Notes: generated from the sequence alone by a model not told the origin. Counted from the first letter of the stretch, positions 16,080 through 25,734 are shown. The stretch is 27,556 bases of DNA from Candidatus Latescibacter anaerobius SCGC AAA252-E07 (GCA_000403035.1 AQSL01000132.1:1-27556), one strand, 5' to 3'. Translations and numbers: made by a program.

Positions 16080-17000
16080 ATGGTTCGTGAAATACATGCA
16101 GTATGTTTGATTCTGATATGTGCATTAGTTATTTCGTGTATCGGAGTGACCGAGCTCTACGCCCAGGGCAGTGAGAAAAAATATACGGAAGAAGAATATC
16201 GGCAGGCACTCAACCAGCTTGATCCCCGTCCCCTTGACCCGGAAAGAGATCCCGATATTGATATGTATCTGAACAACTGGCAGAACTCGATACCGTACAA
16301 TTCGCATGGTTCATTAATTGAAAGAGCCATTCTTACCAAATGTGAGGGTGACCCGCTGAAACCTGAGAGAAAAGGCGAGGTTCTCAATGTTGTAAACCGT
16401 TTAGTCTATGCGACGCTCGATCCATCGGCATCAACAACACCGACAAAGCTGAAAGGTGAACAGGAAATATTCTATATCATGTCCGGTCAGGGTGTTGTTC
16501 ATACCGGGAAGAAAACCGCAGAACTCCGTGAGGGCGCGATGCTGATGATCCCGGAAGGGCTTGAGTTTACCATGACCAATACCGGTGATGAACTCATGAC
16601 AATGTACCTTATTAACGAACCGGTTCCTCCGGGCTTCGAGCCAAAAGAGAAATTTGAAATCAATTACGAAGATGAGCTGCCGCTGAGAAATGAAGGTTAT
16701 ATCAGTGTGCACTGGAGCCATAACGGCAGGGCAGGGATAAGCGGCGCTACACTGGGAACCGGCCGTCTTATTATAAATGCAATGACAATCGCGCAGCCCC
16801 ACAGCCACGATATGTCGAGTGAAGAAGTCTGGCTTTGTACGGAAAATAAAATCCTCGAATTACTGGGTAAGGAAATCCGATGGGTTACACCCGGGATGGC
16901 TTTCAGGGTTCCGCCCACCGGGTACACTCCCCACGGACATATAAACCCGACTGATAAACCGACAAGGTTTTTAATTTATATTGCCAGGCCGTTTCAATAA
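16080..17000 (+). CDS. Secreted bicupin protein, paralogue 2
   Basis: A 306-residue protein with GGGAGG six bases before the ATG. The hydrophobic N-terminus (VCLILICALVISC) is a signal peptide and may be a lipoprotein signal. Then come the family segment LDPRPLDPERDPDIDMYLNNW and HGSLIERAIL, followed by two cupin domains. The second shows PHSHDMSSEEVW (His241, His243, Glu248/249) and His285 in TPHGHI; the first lacks the pair. It resembles the proteins at 13739 and 17064 along its whole length and is closer to the latter. It ends 63 bases before the next cupin gene and is probably in the same transcript. Confidence 0.85.
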   Translation: MVREIHAVCLILICALVISCIGVTELYAQGSEKKYTEEEYRQALNQLDPRPLDPERDPDIDMYLNNWQNSIPYNSHGSLIERAILTKCEGDPLKPERKGEVLNVVNRLVYATLDPSASTTPTKLKGEQEIFYIMSGQGVVHTGKKTAELREGAMLMIPEGLEFTMTNTGDELMTMYLINEPVPPGFEPKEKFEINYEDELPLRNEGYISVHWSHNGRAGISGATLGTGRLIINAMTIAQPHSHDMSSEEVWLCTENKILELLGKEIRWVTPGMAFRVPPTGYTPHGHINPTDKPTRFLIYIARPFQ

Positions 17001-17063
17001 GTATGAGTTTTTAATCCGGAATTTTATCTATTCGTTCTACTAATTTTTTATCGGAGGTGTTTT

Positions 17064-18014
17064 ATGTTTCGCAATTTTTCACTGATCAGTTGTGGTACGT
17101 TTTGTGTTATTTTAGCGGTGATTTTTACCGGTTCGGACGATGTGCTGGGACAGGAAAAGAAGTATACCGAGACTGAATATCAGAATGCCCTGAGCCAACT
17201 CGACTACCGTCCGCTGGATCCGGCGAAAGATCCCGATATCGATTTATTTTTGGGAAGCTGGCAGAATTCTATTCCATTCAATACCCACGGTTCTATCACT
17301 GAAAGAGCTGTTCTGTCGGCAGCGGGTGACAGCGACCCGGTATGGCCGAAAAGAAAAGCTGCGGTTCTCCACTATGCGAAACGTTTCTCACGGGGAACGC
17401 TCGATCCTCTTGCACAAACAACACCGACCGTTCTCAAGAGTGAACAGGAAATATTTTATATCCATTCCGGGGAAGGTGTCATGAACGCAGGCGGAAAAAC
17501 CGCCGATCTCCGCAGCGGGATATTTGTTCTTGTACCCGAGGGGCTTGAGTTCACCATAACCAACTCATGCGAAAAACATCCTCTGGTCATGTACATCATT
17601 TGCGAGTCCGTACCGGATGGTTTCCGTCCGAACAGGGATATTCTCGTAAAAGATGTCAAGATGATGCCGAACAGGGATTCCGGCTATCTCAGTGTGCACT
17701 GGAGCCACAACGGCAAAAATGTGTTCACAGTCAAGGACGGTCTCGCGACACTCGAAGCGGTCAATATGCTTACATTCAATGCTATGACCTTCGGACAGCC
17801 GCACAGCCACGGGGAGGGTATGGAAGAGGTCTGGACGGTTGTCGATGGCACGAACCTTGCTTTTCTCGGCAAGGAAATACGCTGGCAGTATCCCGGAACG
17901 GCATACAAGGTTCCGCCCACGGGATATACTCCTCATTCCAATATCAACCCCAGTGAAGAACCGATAAAATTCCTGTTCTTTGCCCGGTGGAGAGAACATG
18001 AACTCCGGAAATAG
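17064..18014 (+). CDS. Secreted bicupin protein, paralogue 3
   Basis: A 316-residue protein with GGAGGTG before the ATG and a signal-like N-terminus. It contains the LDYRPLDPAKDPDIDLFLGSW segment and HGSITERAVL, then two cupin domains. The second has PHSHGEGMEEVW (HxH and Glu) and TPHSNI. Paralogue 3 shares with paralogue 2 the exact phrases YLSVHWSHNG/YISVHWSHNG and VPPTGYTPH, so the two arose by a recent tandem duplication. The iron-containing alcohol dehydrogenase gene follows 66 bases later. Substrate unknown. Confidence 0.85.
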   Translation: MFRNFSLISCGTFCVILAVIFTGSDDVLGQEKKYTETEYQNALSQLDYRPLDPAKDPDIDLFLGSWQNSIPFNTHGSITERAVLSAAGDSDPVWPKRKAAVLHYAKRFSRGTLDPLAQTTPTVLKSEQEIFYIHSGEGVMNAGGKTADLRSGIFVLVPEGLEFTITNSCEKHPLVMYIICESVPDGFRPNRDILVKDVKMMPNRDSGYLSVHWSHNGKNVFTVKDGLATLEAVNMLTFNAMTFGQPHSHGEGMEEVWTVVDGTNLAFLGKEIRWQYPGTAYKVPPTGYTPHSNINPSEEPIKFLFFARWREHELRK

Positions 18015-18080
18015 ATGTGGTTCCGTTTTAAGAAAAAATGGTCTATAGTCGAAAAACGTATTAAAAAATGGAGAAGATGT

Positions 18081-19409
18081 ATGACAGTAAATAGTACGAA
18101 AGCAGGAGAGATTCTAAGAGACTGGAAAGGTGACAAGTACGCTTTCGGGATAGGTGTTCTGGATAAAACCGGCGAGTTTGCACAATCGTTCGGAAAGAAA
18201 GCGTTACTCATTGTTGCTGATCTCGGACTCGATTGGATCGAAGGTATGTATAACACGGTAACAGCTTCGCTTGACTCGCACGGTGTCACCTATACCGCCA
18301 TTCTTGGGGCCGGTCCAAACGCTCCCCGTGAGGATGTATACCGTATTGCGAACGAGATTTCCAAAACATGCCCGGATTCGATAGTAGCGATTGGCGGCGG
18401 AAGCACTATCGATGCAGCAAAATTTGCAAGTGTCATCTCCACATATTCCACCGCGCAGGCGATGGAACACCTCGGGATTTCACATGCACTTGCATCCACG
18501 GTGGAACCCTACTTTGGCGTAGGGAATGTCACAATAATCAAGGAAGCGACCGGTATCGAACCGGTTCCGGTTGTTGCGGTCGAGACGATTTCATCCTCCG
18601 GCGCCCACCTGACCAAGTATTCGAATATCACCGATCCAGTATCGGGACAGAAGAAACTCATTGTGGACATGGCGGTTGTTCCGCCTAAGGCGGTTTTTGA
18701 TTACGGTGTTACTGTCGGCGCGCCGGAAGGGCTTACGCTCGATGGCGGTCTCGATGGAATTGCCCACATGTGGGAAGTTTTCATGGGTGCAACCGGAAAG
18801 GATTATTATGAGCAGGTAAAAGAAATCACGGCCGAGGGCATATCGCTCATCGTGGAGAATCTGCCGAAAGCAATCAACGATCCCATGGATCTCAATGCGC
18901 GAGTGGCGCTTGGATATGGCACCGACCTCGGCGGTTATGCCATTATGGTCGGTGGAACGAACGGCGGGCACCTGGGATCATTCTCACTTGTCGATGTTCT
19001 CACGCACGGCCGTGCATGCGCGGTTTTGAACCCGTATTACACCGTTCTGTTCGGTCTGGCGATCCAGGATCAGTTGAAAACGATCGGTAGTGTCTTTAAG
19101 AATGCGGGTTTTATCAGTGAAGACCTCGATGCTCTTGAAGGGAGAGAGCTTGCCGAGACGGTTGCTCAGGGAATGATAGCATTTTCGAAGAGTATCAAAT
19201 TCCCGGTCACACTCGGCGAGGCGGGAGCTACCCAGGCACATATCGACCGTATGATAACCGCTGCAAAGAATCCCCAGCTGGAATCAAAGCTCAAGAACAT
19301 GCCAACCCCCATGGATCCATCGAGAGGCGATGTGGATACCTATATGCGACCGGTGCTTCAGGCAGCTTTGACCGGCGATTTTTCGCTCATAAAGACGATG
19401 CAGGTGTAA
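18081..19409 (+). CDS. Iron-containing alcohol dehydrogenase family protein
   Basis: A 442-residue protein. The ATG at 18081 is preferred because GGAGA lies seven bases upstream and the 22 earlier codons, which begin right after the cupin stop, look non-functional. The NAD(P) motif GGGSTIDAAK (105-114) and all four likely metal ligands are present: Asp225 and His229 in LDGIAH, His297 in NGGHLGS, and His309 in LTHGRA. The family (PF00465) reduces or oxidises short alcohols and aldehydes; FucO, which reduces lactaldehyde formed from fucose, is a member. No signal peptide, so it is cytosolic, unlike the other proteins of this operon. It is the last gene before a terminator. The exact substrate is not clear; lactaldehyde or a sugar-derived aldehyde would suit the fucosidases nearby. 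Confidence 0.9.
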   Translation: MTVNSTKAGEILRDWKGDKYAFGIGVLDKTGEFAQSFGKKALLIVADLGLDWIEGMYNTVTASLDSHGVTYTAILGAGPNAPREDVYRIANEISKTCPDSIVAIGGGSTIDAAKFASVISTYSTAQAMEHLGISHALASTVEPYFGVGNVTIIKEATGIEPVPVVAVETISSSGAHLTKYSNITDPVSGQKKLIVDMAVVPPKAVFDYGVTVGAPEGLTLDGGLDGIAHMWEVFMGATGKDYYEQVKEITAEGISLIVENLPKAINDPMDLNARVALGYGTDLGGYAIMVGGTNGGHLGSFSLVDVLTHGRACAVLNPYYTVLFGLAIQDQLKTIGSVFKNAGFISEDLDALEGRELAETVAQGMIAFSKSIKFPVTLGEAGATQAHIDRMITAAKNPQLESKLKNMPTPMDPSRGDVDTYMRPVLQAALTGDFSLIKTMQV

Positions 19410-19422
19410 TACATTATTATTT

Positions 19423-19460
19423 AAAAACCCGTTCTGCTATGATTGAAGGGCGGGTTTTTT
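19423..19460. terminator. Rho-independent terminator between convergent genes
   Basis: AAAAACCCG and CGGGTTTTTT form a stem around a loop of about 19 bases, with T- and A-runs on the two sides. It lies 14 bases after the alcohol dehydrogenase stop and just touches the stop of the convergent glycosidase gene, so it probably works in both directions. Confidence 0.75.
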
Positions 19461-22437
19461 ACAGATTTTGCGGTATCACCACAACTGTCTGGTTCATCTC
19501 CGGCGCGGTCGCCGGGAAATATGTTTCACTGCCGTCATTCGTGACGACTTTAATATAGTATTCGATACACTTGTCTATGACTCCGTCCTGCGGGAACCGC
19601 ACGGAATAAACACCACGGTTGACATGTTCCAGGGATACACCTGTAAACGTGCCAAAGCCCATGGGACGCCAGAAAAGTTCCGCCCCTGCGGGAGGATCTT
19701 CATCAAGAATAATCACTTTCAGATGCAGGACTTCCCCGAACATGACTGAGCTTCGGACTGTCGGCACGATGACCCTGGGTTCGCCAGAGTAATCCACTAA
19801 ATTCAATACTGAAATTCCAATAAAATCTTCACCCATTGCATGTGACAGCTCTTTACCGGTTTCCCCGAACACTTTTGGCATAACATGCTGGTTCAGGTTT
19901 GCGATTGTTCCCATTTCACCCGGAGTGCTCACTGTTGCCAGAAGATAGGTAAAAACTTCCCGGGCGATAGTTGTCATTTCCTTGAAGACAGGCAGGGCGT
20001 TGTTCATTGCTGATGTTTCTCGAGCGGATGAATCTTTTTCCGCGGTTACCTGCTCCATTGCTTTGTTGAACTGTCCCCAGGCGCAGTTTAACTCAGCGGT
20101 TTTCATCATGTATTTGAAATTATTCAGCCAGTAGTCGAATCGTTCCAGATTCCCCGATCCCTCTATTTCCGGACGAAGTTTTTCAAACTCGTTTACAAAC
20201 TCGTACTCTTTTTTGGTCTCTTCCCATTTCCGGGTATCCGGTCTGAAACCGCCCGGTCCCTCTACCCAGTCGGAAGGGCGGGGCAATGCACCGTCAATAT
20301 CCTGAAACAGCTGTGAAATCTCATCGGCGGCTTCATGACCGAACTGATGAAGGGCCCAGTCATCGTAAAAATCATCGGTGGCCAGATCCCTCGGCTGCGC
20401 CTTTTCCCAGTCGGCGGCATAATCTTTGTATGCCGGACCTCCGCAGTTGATTTTAAGACTGAAATCATCGTTTTCGACACCAATGGCTGCAATCGCCGGG
20501 TAATCCATCTGACGGATAAAGTCGATTATCAGTCCGCCGCCGATTACAACGATTTTTTTGAAGCTGTAATCGAGAGCGGTATTCTTACCTGCTTTGGCGT
20601 AAATATCGAGTTGTTCCAGAAAAGGTTTGTCCTGAATTTTTACACCGAAAATCCGCACATCTTTCTTGTCGTAGCGGTTTTCACAGAATTTCAGGGTAAC
20701 CGTATATACTCCGGGAGGGACTTCAAGGCGATATGCCGACACATCGGAACGAACCGTCTGGTAGAGGGGATCGTCTTCGGTTCCGTCAATAGGGGTATCC
20801 TCATAATTTTGAACCCTCCCTTCTTTCGGTCCGTAGAGCAGCGGTTTTTCCCTGAATCCCATCTGGTTCCAGGCGGCATCGGCAAGCGCTGAAACAGTCG
20901 GCCCCAGGATTCGTGTCCGCCAGTGAATGCCAATCAATCCGGTGCATTGATACTTCCGGGCATCGGCGGCATCTTTTCTCATACGTCCCGCCCAGAGCTG
21001 CGGTGAAGTTAATGCCGGGTCGTCCTCGATCCAGGGAATAGCCCACTTCGGCCTCTTTTCAATATTCATGAAGGCAGGATCAACGGGGGACATACCTACC
21101 TGACGGTTTATACAGCTCATCGGCATGTTTTCAGGAAGCAGGTTGTCAAACATTGCCCTGTCGGTCTGCGGTCCCAGAACCCATCCGCAGGTTGCAAGGG
21201 TAAAAGGAGCGTTGACATTTTCTGCGGCGCTGACCGAAATCATCAAATCGTTCTTTGTGGCCTCTAAATTTTCATCGGTATTTCCACCCCATGTCCAGTT
21301 TTCCGGTGTCCAGAACCAGTAGTAGTCTATGTCGTATGTTTTTGAAATACGGTTAAAAATGCCTTCGTACAGTTCCTGCACGACTGAGTTGTCAGAAGGA
21401 TTTTTGCCCTTTTCTTTGAGCCGTTTTGAAAGAATTTCCGGTATGGTAAGCGGGGTTTCTGTCCCTACGCAGGTTTTAATACCGAGTGTGCGGGCATATT
21501 TGAAAGCTTCCCTGAGCAAGATACCGGTGCGGTTGAAGATTTCGTTGGAGCTTTTCAGCGTTTCAGGCATGGGACTATGATTGCGCATTATATAAGGGCC
21601 GTAAGCATCGCTTTCAAAAAGCTTGCTTGAGCCGAAAACATAATCGCCGGTGTTTTTCGCCGTATATCCCCAGCCGCCCTCAAGAGTCGTAAAATATCTC
21701 GAGGGATAACTGAATTTCACCGTGCCGTCTTCATTCACATCTTCTGAGAGCCCTATCCAGACAGTCGGTTTGGGACCCACATTTCCTTCCGGGTATGTAT
21801 GCAGGCCGAAAAAGTTCATACCGAGCTTGGGCAATTGAGAGAGTATAGCCTTGTAATCATCCTCATTCCACCAGTCAGGCCCCTCCGGAAAATCATGGAA
21901 CGGCTGAATGCCCCGTGTGGCAAAAATCGGCCTTGCATCCTCAAACAATTCGGGCAGTTCAAATTCGGTTTTTTCATCGGGAATAACATCCCCGTGAAGG
22001 TAAAAACGAACGTCAAGATGTTCGGCAAATCTGTATGCTCCATAAAGCGTACCCAACGTATCGCCGCTGGTAATCAAAAGAACACGGCGTCTTCTCTGCT
22101 TAATCGTTTTAAGCAGATATTGTTCGGGATTTATAATTGACAGTAATGTGCCGAGTTTGGCTTGTGTTGCAAGTTCACGAACTATGGGGCGGTCCTTCTG
22201 TGATACGATGATCAGATCGGATTTTTGCGGTATGTCCGGACTTTCCTCATATATCTCGAGCAGTTCCCCGGTTCGCTGGTATATGTATCTTCTTATTTCA
22301 CGCGCCGCCAGGATTTCATGGGTAGAAGCTTCCTGCGGGTAAACAATGACCGTTGGTTTCCTGCCGAAAAATGTCTCGCAGCCATTGCATACAATACTAA
22401 GCATGAATATAAAAACCAGTAAGAGTTTACCTTTCAT
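19459..22437 (-). CDS. Large malectin-containing glycosidase-like lipoprotein
   Basis: A 992-residue protein. I chose the ATG at 22437: GGAGAA lies seven bases upstream and the N-terminus MKGKLLLVFIFMLSIVCNGC is a lipoprotein-like signal; an ATG 45 bases earlier is not supported. Residues about 30-150 look like the N-terminal beta/alpha domain of alpha-glucuronidases and GH20 enzymes (VIVYPQEAS, EIRRYIYQRTGE). A TIM-barrel-like part follows (about 180-540) with YYWFWTPENW. Residues about 560-675 look like a malectin carbohydrate-binding domain (YRLEVPPGVYTVTLKF, ending AIGVEND). The C-terminal 300 residues are helical, then beta-rich. I cannot assign a known GH family with certainty; a uronic-acid- or deoxyhexose-removing exo-enzyme is likely. 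It converges with the alcohol dehydrogenase gene. Confidence 0.65.
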   Translation of the reverse strand: MKGKLLLVFIFMLSIVCNGCETFFGRKPTVIVYPQEASTHEILAAREIRRYIYQRTGELLEIYEESPDIPQKSDLIIVSQKDRPIVRELATQAKLGTLLSIINPEQYLLKTIKQRRRRVLLITSGDTLGTLYGAYRFAEHLDVRFYLHGDVIPDEKTEFELPELFEDARPIFATRGIQPFHDFPEGPDWWNEDDYKAILSQLPKLGMNFFGLHTYPEGNVGPKPTVWIGLSEDVNEDGTVKFSYPSRYFTTLEGGWGYTAKNTGDYVFGSSKLFESDAYGPYIMRNHSPMPETLKSSNEIFNRTGILLREAFKYARTLGIKTCVGTETPLTIPEILSKRLKEKGKNPSDNSVVQELYEGIFNRISKTYDIDYYWFWTPENWTWGGNTDENLEATKNDLMISVSAAENVNAPFTLATCGWVLGPQTDRAMFDNLLPENMPMSCINRQVGMSPVDPAFMNIEKRPKWAIPWIEDDPALTSPQLWAGRMRKDAADARKYQCTGLIGIHWRTRILGPTVSALADAAWNQMGFREKPLLYGPKEGRVQNYEDTPIDGTEDDPLYQTVRSDVSAYRLEVPPGVYTVTLKFCENRYDKKDVRIFGVKIQDKPFLEQLDIYAKAGKNTALDYSFKKIVVIGGGLIIDFIRQMDYPAIAAIGVENDDFSLKINCGGPAYKDYAADWEKAQPRDLATDDFYDDWALHQFGHEAADEISQLFQDIDGALPRPSDWVEGPGGFRPDTRKWEETKKEYEFVNEFEKLRPEIEGSGNLERFDYWLNNFKYMMKTAELNCAWGQFNKAMEQVTAEKDSSARETSAMNNALPVFKEMTTIAREVFTYLLATVSTPGEMGTIANLNQHVMPKVFGETGKELSHAMGEDFIGISVLNLVDYSGEPRVIVPTVRSSVMFGEVLHLKVIILDEDPPAGAELFWRPMGFGTFTGVSLEHVNRGVYSVRFPQDGVIDKCIEYYIKVVTNDGSETYFPATAPEMNQTVVVIPQNL

Positions 22438-22743
22438 GATATCTTCTCCGGATGGATGTGCGGGTTCAGGTGAAAAATTCATGCTTCATCGATGTATCAA
22501 GATAACAGATATATCACCGAAAAGAAACGGTTAAAATTCATATAATTGCACTTTTGCCCAATCGCTTAGTGTATAATCTCATGGTACATCAGGAAGGGGA
22601 TTTTGTCTAACTCACGTTCACTATTTCAAGCACGAATAATGCTTTGAGTAATCAACCTAACCTTTTATATTGCATCGGATACCAGATACTATGAATATTC
22701 GGAAATTGTCTCATTCAATTTTCGCATCAGGAGGAATAATACT
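22438..22743. other. Divergent intergenic region
   Basis: 306 bases between the large lipoprotein gene and the Tat isomerase gene. A good TATAAT occurs at 22572 on the plus strand but no well-spaced -35 box; the nearest TTGCAC is 20 bases away. No other element was recognised. Confidence 0.45.
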
Positions 22744-23781
22744 ATGCACCACAAAATTTCACGTCGAGCCGCACTGGCAGCCGGTACTACCGCGACAGGT
22801 ATGATGTTTTGTTCGAATCAATCCGTAACACACGCACGGACACTTCCGGATGTCTGGGGCGAGGATTTTCTTCCACAGTGGAGTCCGGGCGACCATGTTA
22901 AAAGGAACCTTACTGCCGGGAAAACCCCGATTCGCCTGTGCTGCACATCGTATGGCCTTAGTAATGCAGAGGGCCGGAATGTCACTGAACAGGTAAAAAG
23001 TATCCGCGATGCCGGCTATACCGCTGCAGAAGCGCCTTTTGCCGGCTGGCGGAAAATGAGTGATTCGGATATCCGTGAACTTCAGGCGGCATTAAAGCAG
23101 CATGATCTTCTGTTTTACAATATTCATGTGTGGACGAACATCATTCACCCGGATTCCGAGCAATGCCGTAAAAATCAGCTCGAGATCGTCCGTGCGATTG
23201 AAATGGCAGAGCAGGTCGGTATCAAATTTATCCTCACTCATACCGGAAGTCGCAGTTACGGAAAGCCAAGCATCGCTCACAAGTTGAACTGGACAAAGGA
23301 AACCTGGGATATGTCGGTTAACGCTCTCAAGCGGATTATCTCGGATACAGCAGGCAGTAACGTTGCACTCGCTCTCGAGGCTGTGAATACGACCAACCTC
23401 AACTCGCCCGCCGCTCATGTCCGACTCAAGCAGGATGTGGGCAGCGACCGGATCAAGGTCACGCTCGATCCGACGAATATGCTGTATGCGGGGAACGTGT
23501 TCCGGACTACAGAATTGATTAACAACTGCTTTGAACTTATCGGCGAGGACATCATGTACGCCCATGCGAAGGATGTAAAATGGACCGAAATGCTTCCGGG
23601 ACTGAATTGGGTAATCCCCGGTCAGGGCGAAATGGATTACGAGACGTATTTGACACATTTGAGCCGTCTCAAATATACGCGTCCGCTCATGCTCGAATTC
23701 CTCAAACGCGATCAGTACCCTGAAGCAAAACAATTCGTTGAGGAAACCGCAGCGAAGGTCGGTGTGAAAATCTACAGATAG
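22744..23781 (+). CDS. Tat-exported xylose-isomerase-like TIM barrel (sugar phosphate isomerase/epimerase family)
   Basis: A 345-residue protein with AGGAGG nine bases before the ATG. The N-terminus KISRRAALAAGT (Arg7, Arg8) is a Tat signal. Residues about 60-345 form an AP-endonuclease-2-type barrel (PF01261), with likely metal ligands Glu212 (ALEAVN), Asp242 (TLDPTNM), His274 (YAHAKDVK) and Glu318 (MLEFL). The family isomerises or epimerises sugars or keto-sugars. Export before folding fits a metal-loaded enzyme acting on free sugars outside the cytoplasm. It precedes a GH29-like gene on the same strand, so the substrate could be the monosaccharide it releases; this is an inference. Confidence 0.85.
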   Translation: MHHKISRRAALAAGTTATGMMFCSNQSVTHARTLPDVWGEDFLPQWSPGDHVKRNLTAGKTPIRLCCTSYGLSNAEGRNVTEQVKSIRDAGYTAAEAPFAGWRKMSDSDIRELQAALKQHDLLFYNIHVWTNIIHPDSEQCRKNQLEIVRAIEMAEQVGIKFILTHTGSRSYGKPSIAHKLNWTKETWDMSVNALKRIISDTAGSNVALALEAVNTTNLNSPAAHVRLKQDVGSDRIKVTLDPTNMLYAGNVFRTTELINNCFELIGEDIMYAHAKDVKWTEMLPGLNWVIPGQGEMDYETYLTHLSRLKYTRPLMLEFLKRDQYPEAKQFVEETAAKVGVKIYR

Positions 23782-23798
23782 GTTAATATATCTTGAGT

Positions 23799-23822
23799 CA
23801 CTCTTACCGGCACTGAAGAGTG
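23799..23822. terminator. Possible weak terminator hairpin
   Basis: CACTCTT and AAGAGTG pair around a ten-base loop 18 bases after the isomerase stop. The following CTCTCCTTTT is only a partial T-tract, so termination may be incomplete. Confidence 0.3.
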
Positions 23823-23981
23823 AACCTCTCCTTTTAAGAAATATCGCTTCGATGAGAAGAGAAATGATACAAAATGATATGTGCTATTGAGAAAGGAGAT
23901 ATACCATATAATTATATTCTCTTTCATTCATAAAAATCATTCATGAACCTCAATTTGAAAAATTTTACCATGAGGTATTGT

Positions 23982-25502
23982 ATGAAAACACACACATCTA
24001 TCGTTGCAGTGATAGCCGCCGGCTTATTTTGTGTTTCTTTGACCGCCCGGGTGCAATCCGAAGGTCTCTATACCGCCGATTGGGAATCACTCAAGAAACA
24101 GGAACCGGCTCCGGAGTGGTTCAAGGATGCCAAGTTCGGTATCTACTTCCACTGGGGTGTATACGCTGTCCCGGCATACGGCAGTGAATGGTATCCGCGT
24201 AATATGCACCTGAAAGACCGTAAGGAATATACTCACCATCTTGAAACATACGGCAGCCCGGCCGAATTCGGCTATCATGATTTCGTACCGATGTTCACCG
24301 CTGAAAAATTCGATCCCGATGAGTGGGCCGACCTGTTCGAAGAGGCAGGTGCGCGGTTTGCCGGGCCGGTGGCCGAACATCATGACGGCTTTGCCATGTG
24401 GGCAAGCGAGCTGACCCCATGGAATGTAAAGGATAAAGGTCCAAAACGCGACATCACGGGCGAAATCGCAAAAGCTATTCGCGCGCGGGGCATGCGTCTG
24501 TTCACATCGTTTCACCACGCCCGTAATAACCAGCACCAGATCATGCGGGACGGCAAACTTGTCTGGACAGGTCACTATCCCCGTGTGGATGGATGGCCAA
24601 CAGTTTCCAATGATCCGGAACTCCGGCTTCTCTACGGCAATATCCCCCGGGATGCGTTTCTGGATTTCTGGTATGGCAAACTCAAGGAAGTTATCGACAA
24701 CTATCAGACAGATATCATCTGGTTCGACTCATGGCTTGACGAGATTCCCGACGAGTACACAACGAAGTTCCTCGCATATTACTTCAACAGTGCTGACAAT
24801 TGGGGCAAAGAGGTCGTTGTCACCCGTAAACAGGACGACCTGCCGCTCGAGGTGAGCATACTTGATATCGAAAAGGGCCGTTTGAAGGATGTAACGGAAC
24901 ATACCTGGCTGACCGACGACACCATCAGTAAAGGTTCCTGGTGCTATACCCGTGACCTCGAAATCAAACCAACCTCTCAGGTGCTCCATTCCCTGATCGA
25001 CATTGTGAGTAAGAACGGTGTACTTGTTCTGAATATCTCTCCGAAATCCGATGGTACTATCCCGGAAAATCAGCAGGCAGTGTTGCGTGAGATGGGACGA
25101 TGGCTGGCGGCACATGGCGAAGCGATTTATGGAACGCGCCCCTGGAAAGTTTACGGGGAAGGGCCGACGGATAAGATAATACCTGAAGGTCGTTTCGGCG
25201 GGATCTCTGACCCGAAAGACGGTTATACTTTCGAGGATATCCGATATACCCGGAGCAAGGACGGCAGGACGCTCTATGTCATCGCCCTCGGCTGGCCCGG
25301 TGCCGGGAGAGTTATAATACCCGAGTCACTTGAAAAGAACTCGATCACCGGAACTATCACCGGTGTCTCCATGATCGGCTCAGACAGACCTGTCAGTTGG
25401 AAATGGCAAAACGAACGGCTCGCTCTTACCACGCCGAAGGAGAAGGTAAACGACTTAGCGGTGGTGTTCAAAATTACGGCTGATTCTGCGGTGTTCAAAT
25501 AA
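23982..25502 (+). CDS. GH29-type alpha-L-fucosidase-like secreted enzyme 1
   Basis: A 506-residue protein from the ATG at 23982, with GAGGT five bases upstream; the frame starts 13 codons earlier without a ribosome site. A signal peptide (SIVAVIAAGLFCVSLTA) precedes the domain. The barrel shows the GH29 order: WFKDAKFGIYFHWGVYAVP (46-64), EHHDGFAMW (132-140) and IIWFDSW with Asp249 as the likely nucleophile. A beta-sandwich follows from about 400. In the second enzyme the stretch with ETCETINNSWGY is typical of GH29; here the corresponding region reads DDTISKGSWCY, so the acid/base or substrate choice may differ. GH29 enzymes release L-fucose from glycans by retention. Confidence 0.88.
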   Translation: MKTHTSIVAVIAAGLFCVSLTARVQSEGLYTADWESLKKQEPAPEWFKDAKFGIYFHWGVYAVPAYGSEWYPRNMHLKDRKEYTHHLETYGSPAEFGYHDFVPMFTAEKFDPDEWADLFEEAGARFAGPVAEHHDGFAMWASELTPWNVKDKGPKRDITGEIAKAIRARGMRLFTSFHHARNNQHQIMRDGKLVWTGHYPRVDGWPTVSNDPELRLLYGNIPRDAFLDFWYGKLKEVIDNYQTDIIWFDSWLDEIPDEYTTKFLAYYFNSADNWGKEVVVTRKQDDLPLEVSILDIEKGRLKDVTEHTWLTDDTISKGSWCYTRDLEIKPTSQVLHSLIDIVSKNGVLVLNISPKSDGTIPENQQAVLREMGRWLAAHGEAIYGTRPWKVYGEGPTDKIIPEGRFGGISDPKDGYTFEDIRYTRSKDGRTLYVIALGWPGAGRVIIPESLEKNSITGTITGVSMIGSDRPVSWKWQNERLALTTPKEKVNDLAVVFKITADSAVFK

Positions 25503-25734
25503 TTGAGTTCATGCTCGTTCTTTTATGAGGAATTCGAATACACCCGTATCTCACTGCATGATGTTTTTAGATCGTTATGGATTCTCATCCTCTTTGTTTA
25601 AAGTTGGAGAGATGAATGCAGATTGAAACAGATTTTTTTCAAGCTTCATACAATAAAAATAATCCGGTTATCCCGTTAACTCAGCTATAAAAAATGATTA
25701 TGAAAGAAAACGTATCTATGTCTTTGTTATTATT

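Noticed and set aside
23887..23912. GAAAGGAGATATACCAT before the first fucosidase, resembling the phage T7 gene 10 ribosome site of expression vectors
   Set aside because: It is followed by ATAATTATATTC without a start codon, and the gene has its own GAGGT site at 23972; most likely chance, not vector sequence.
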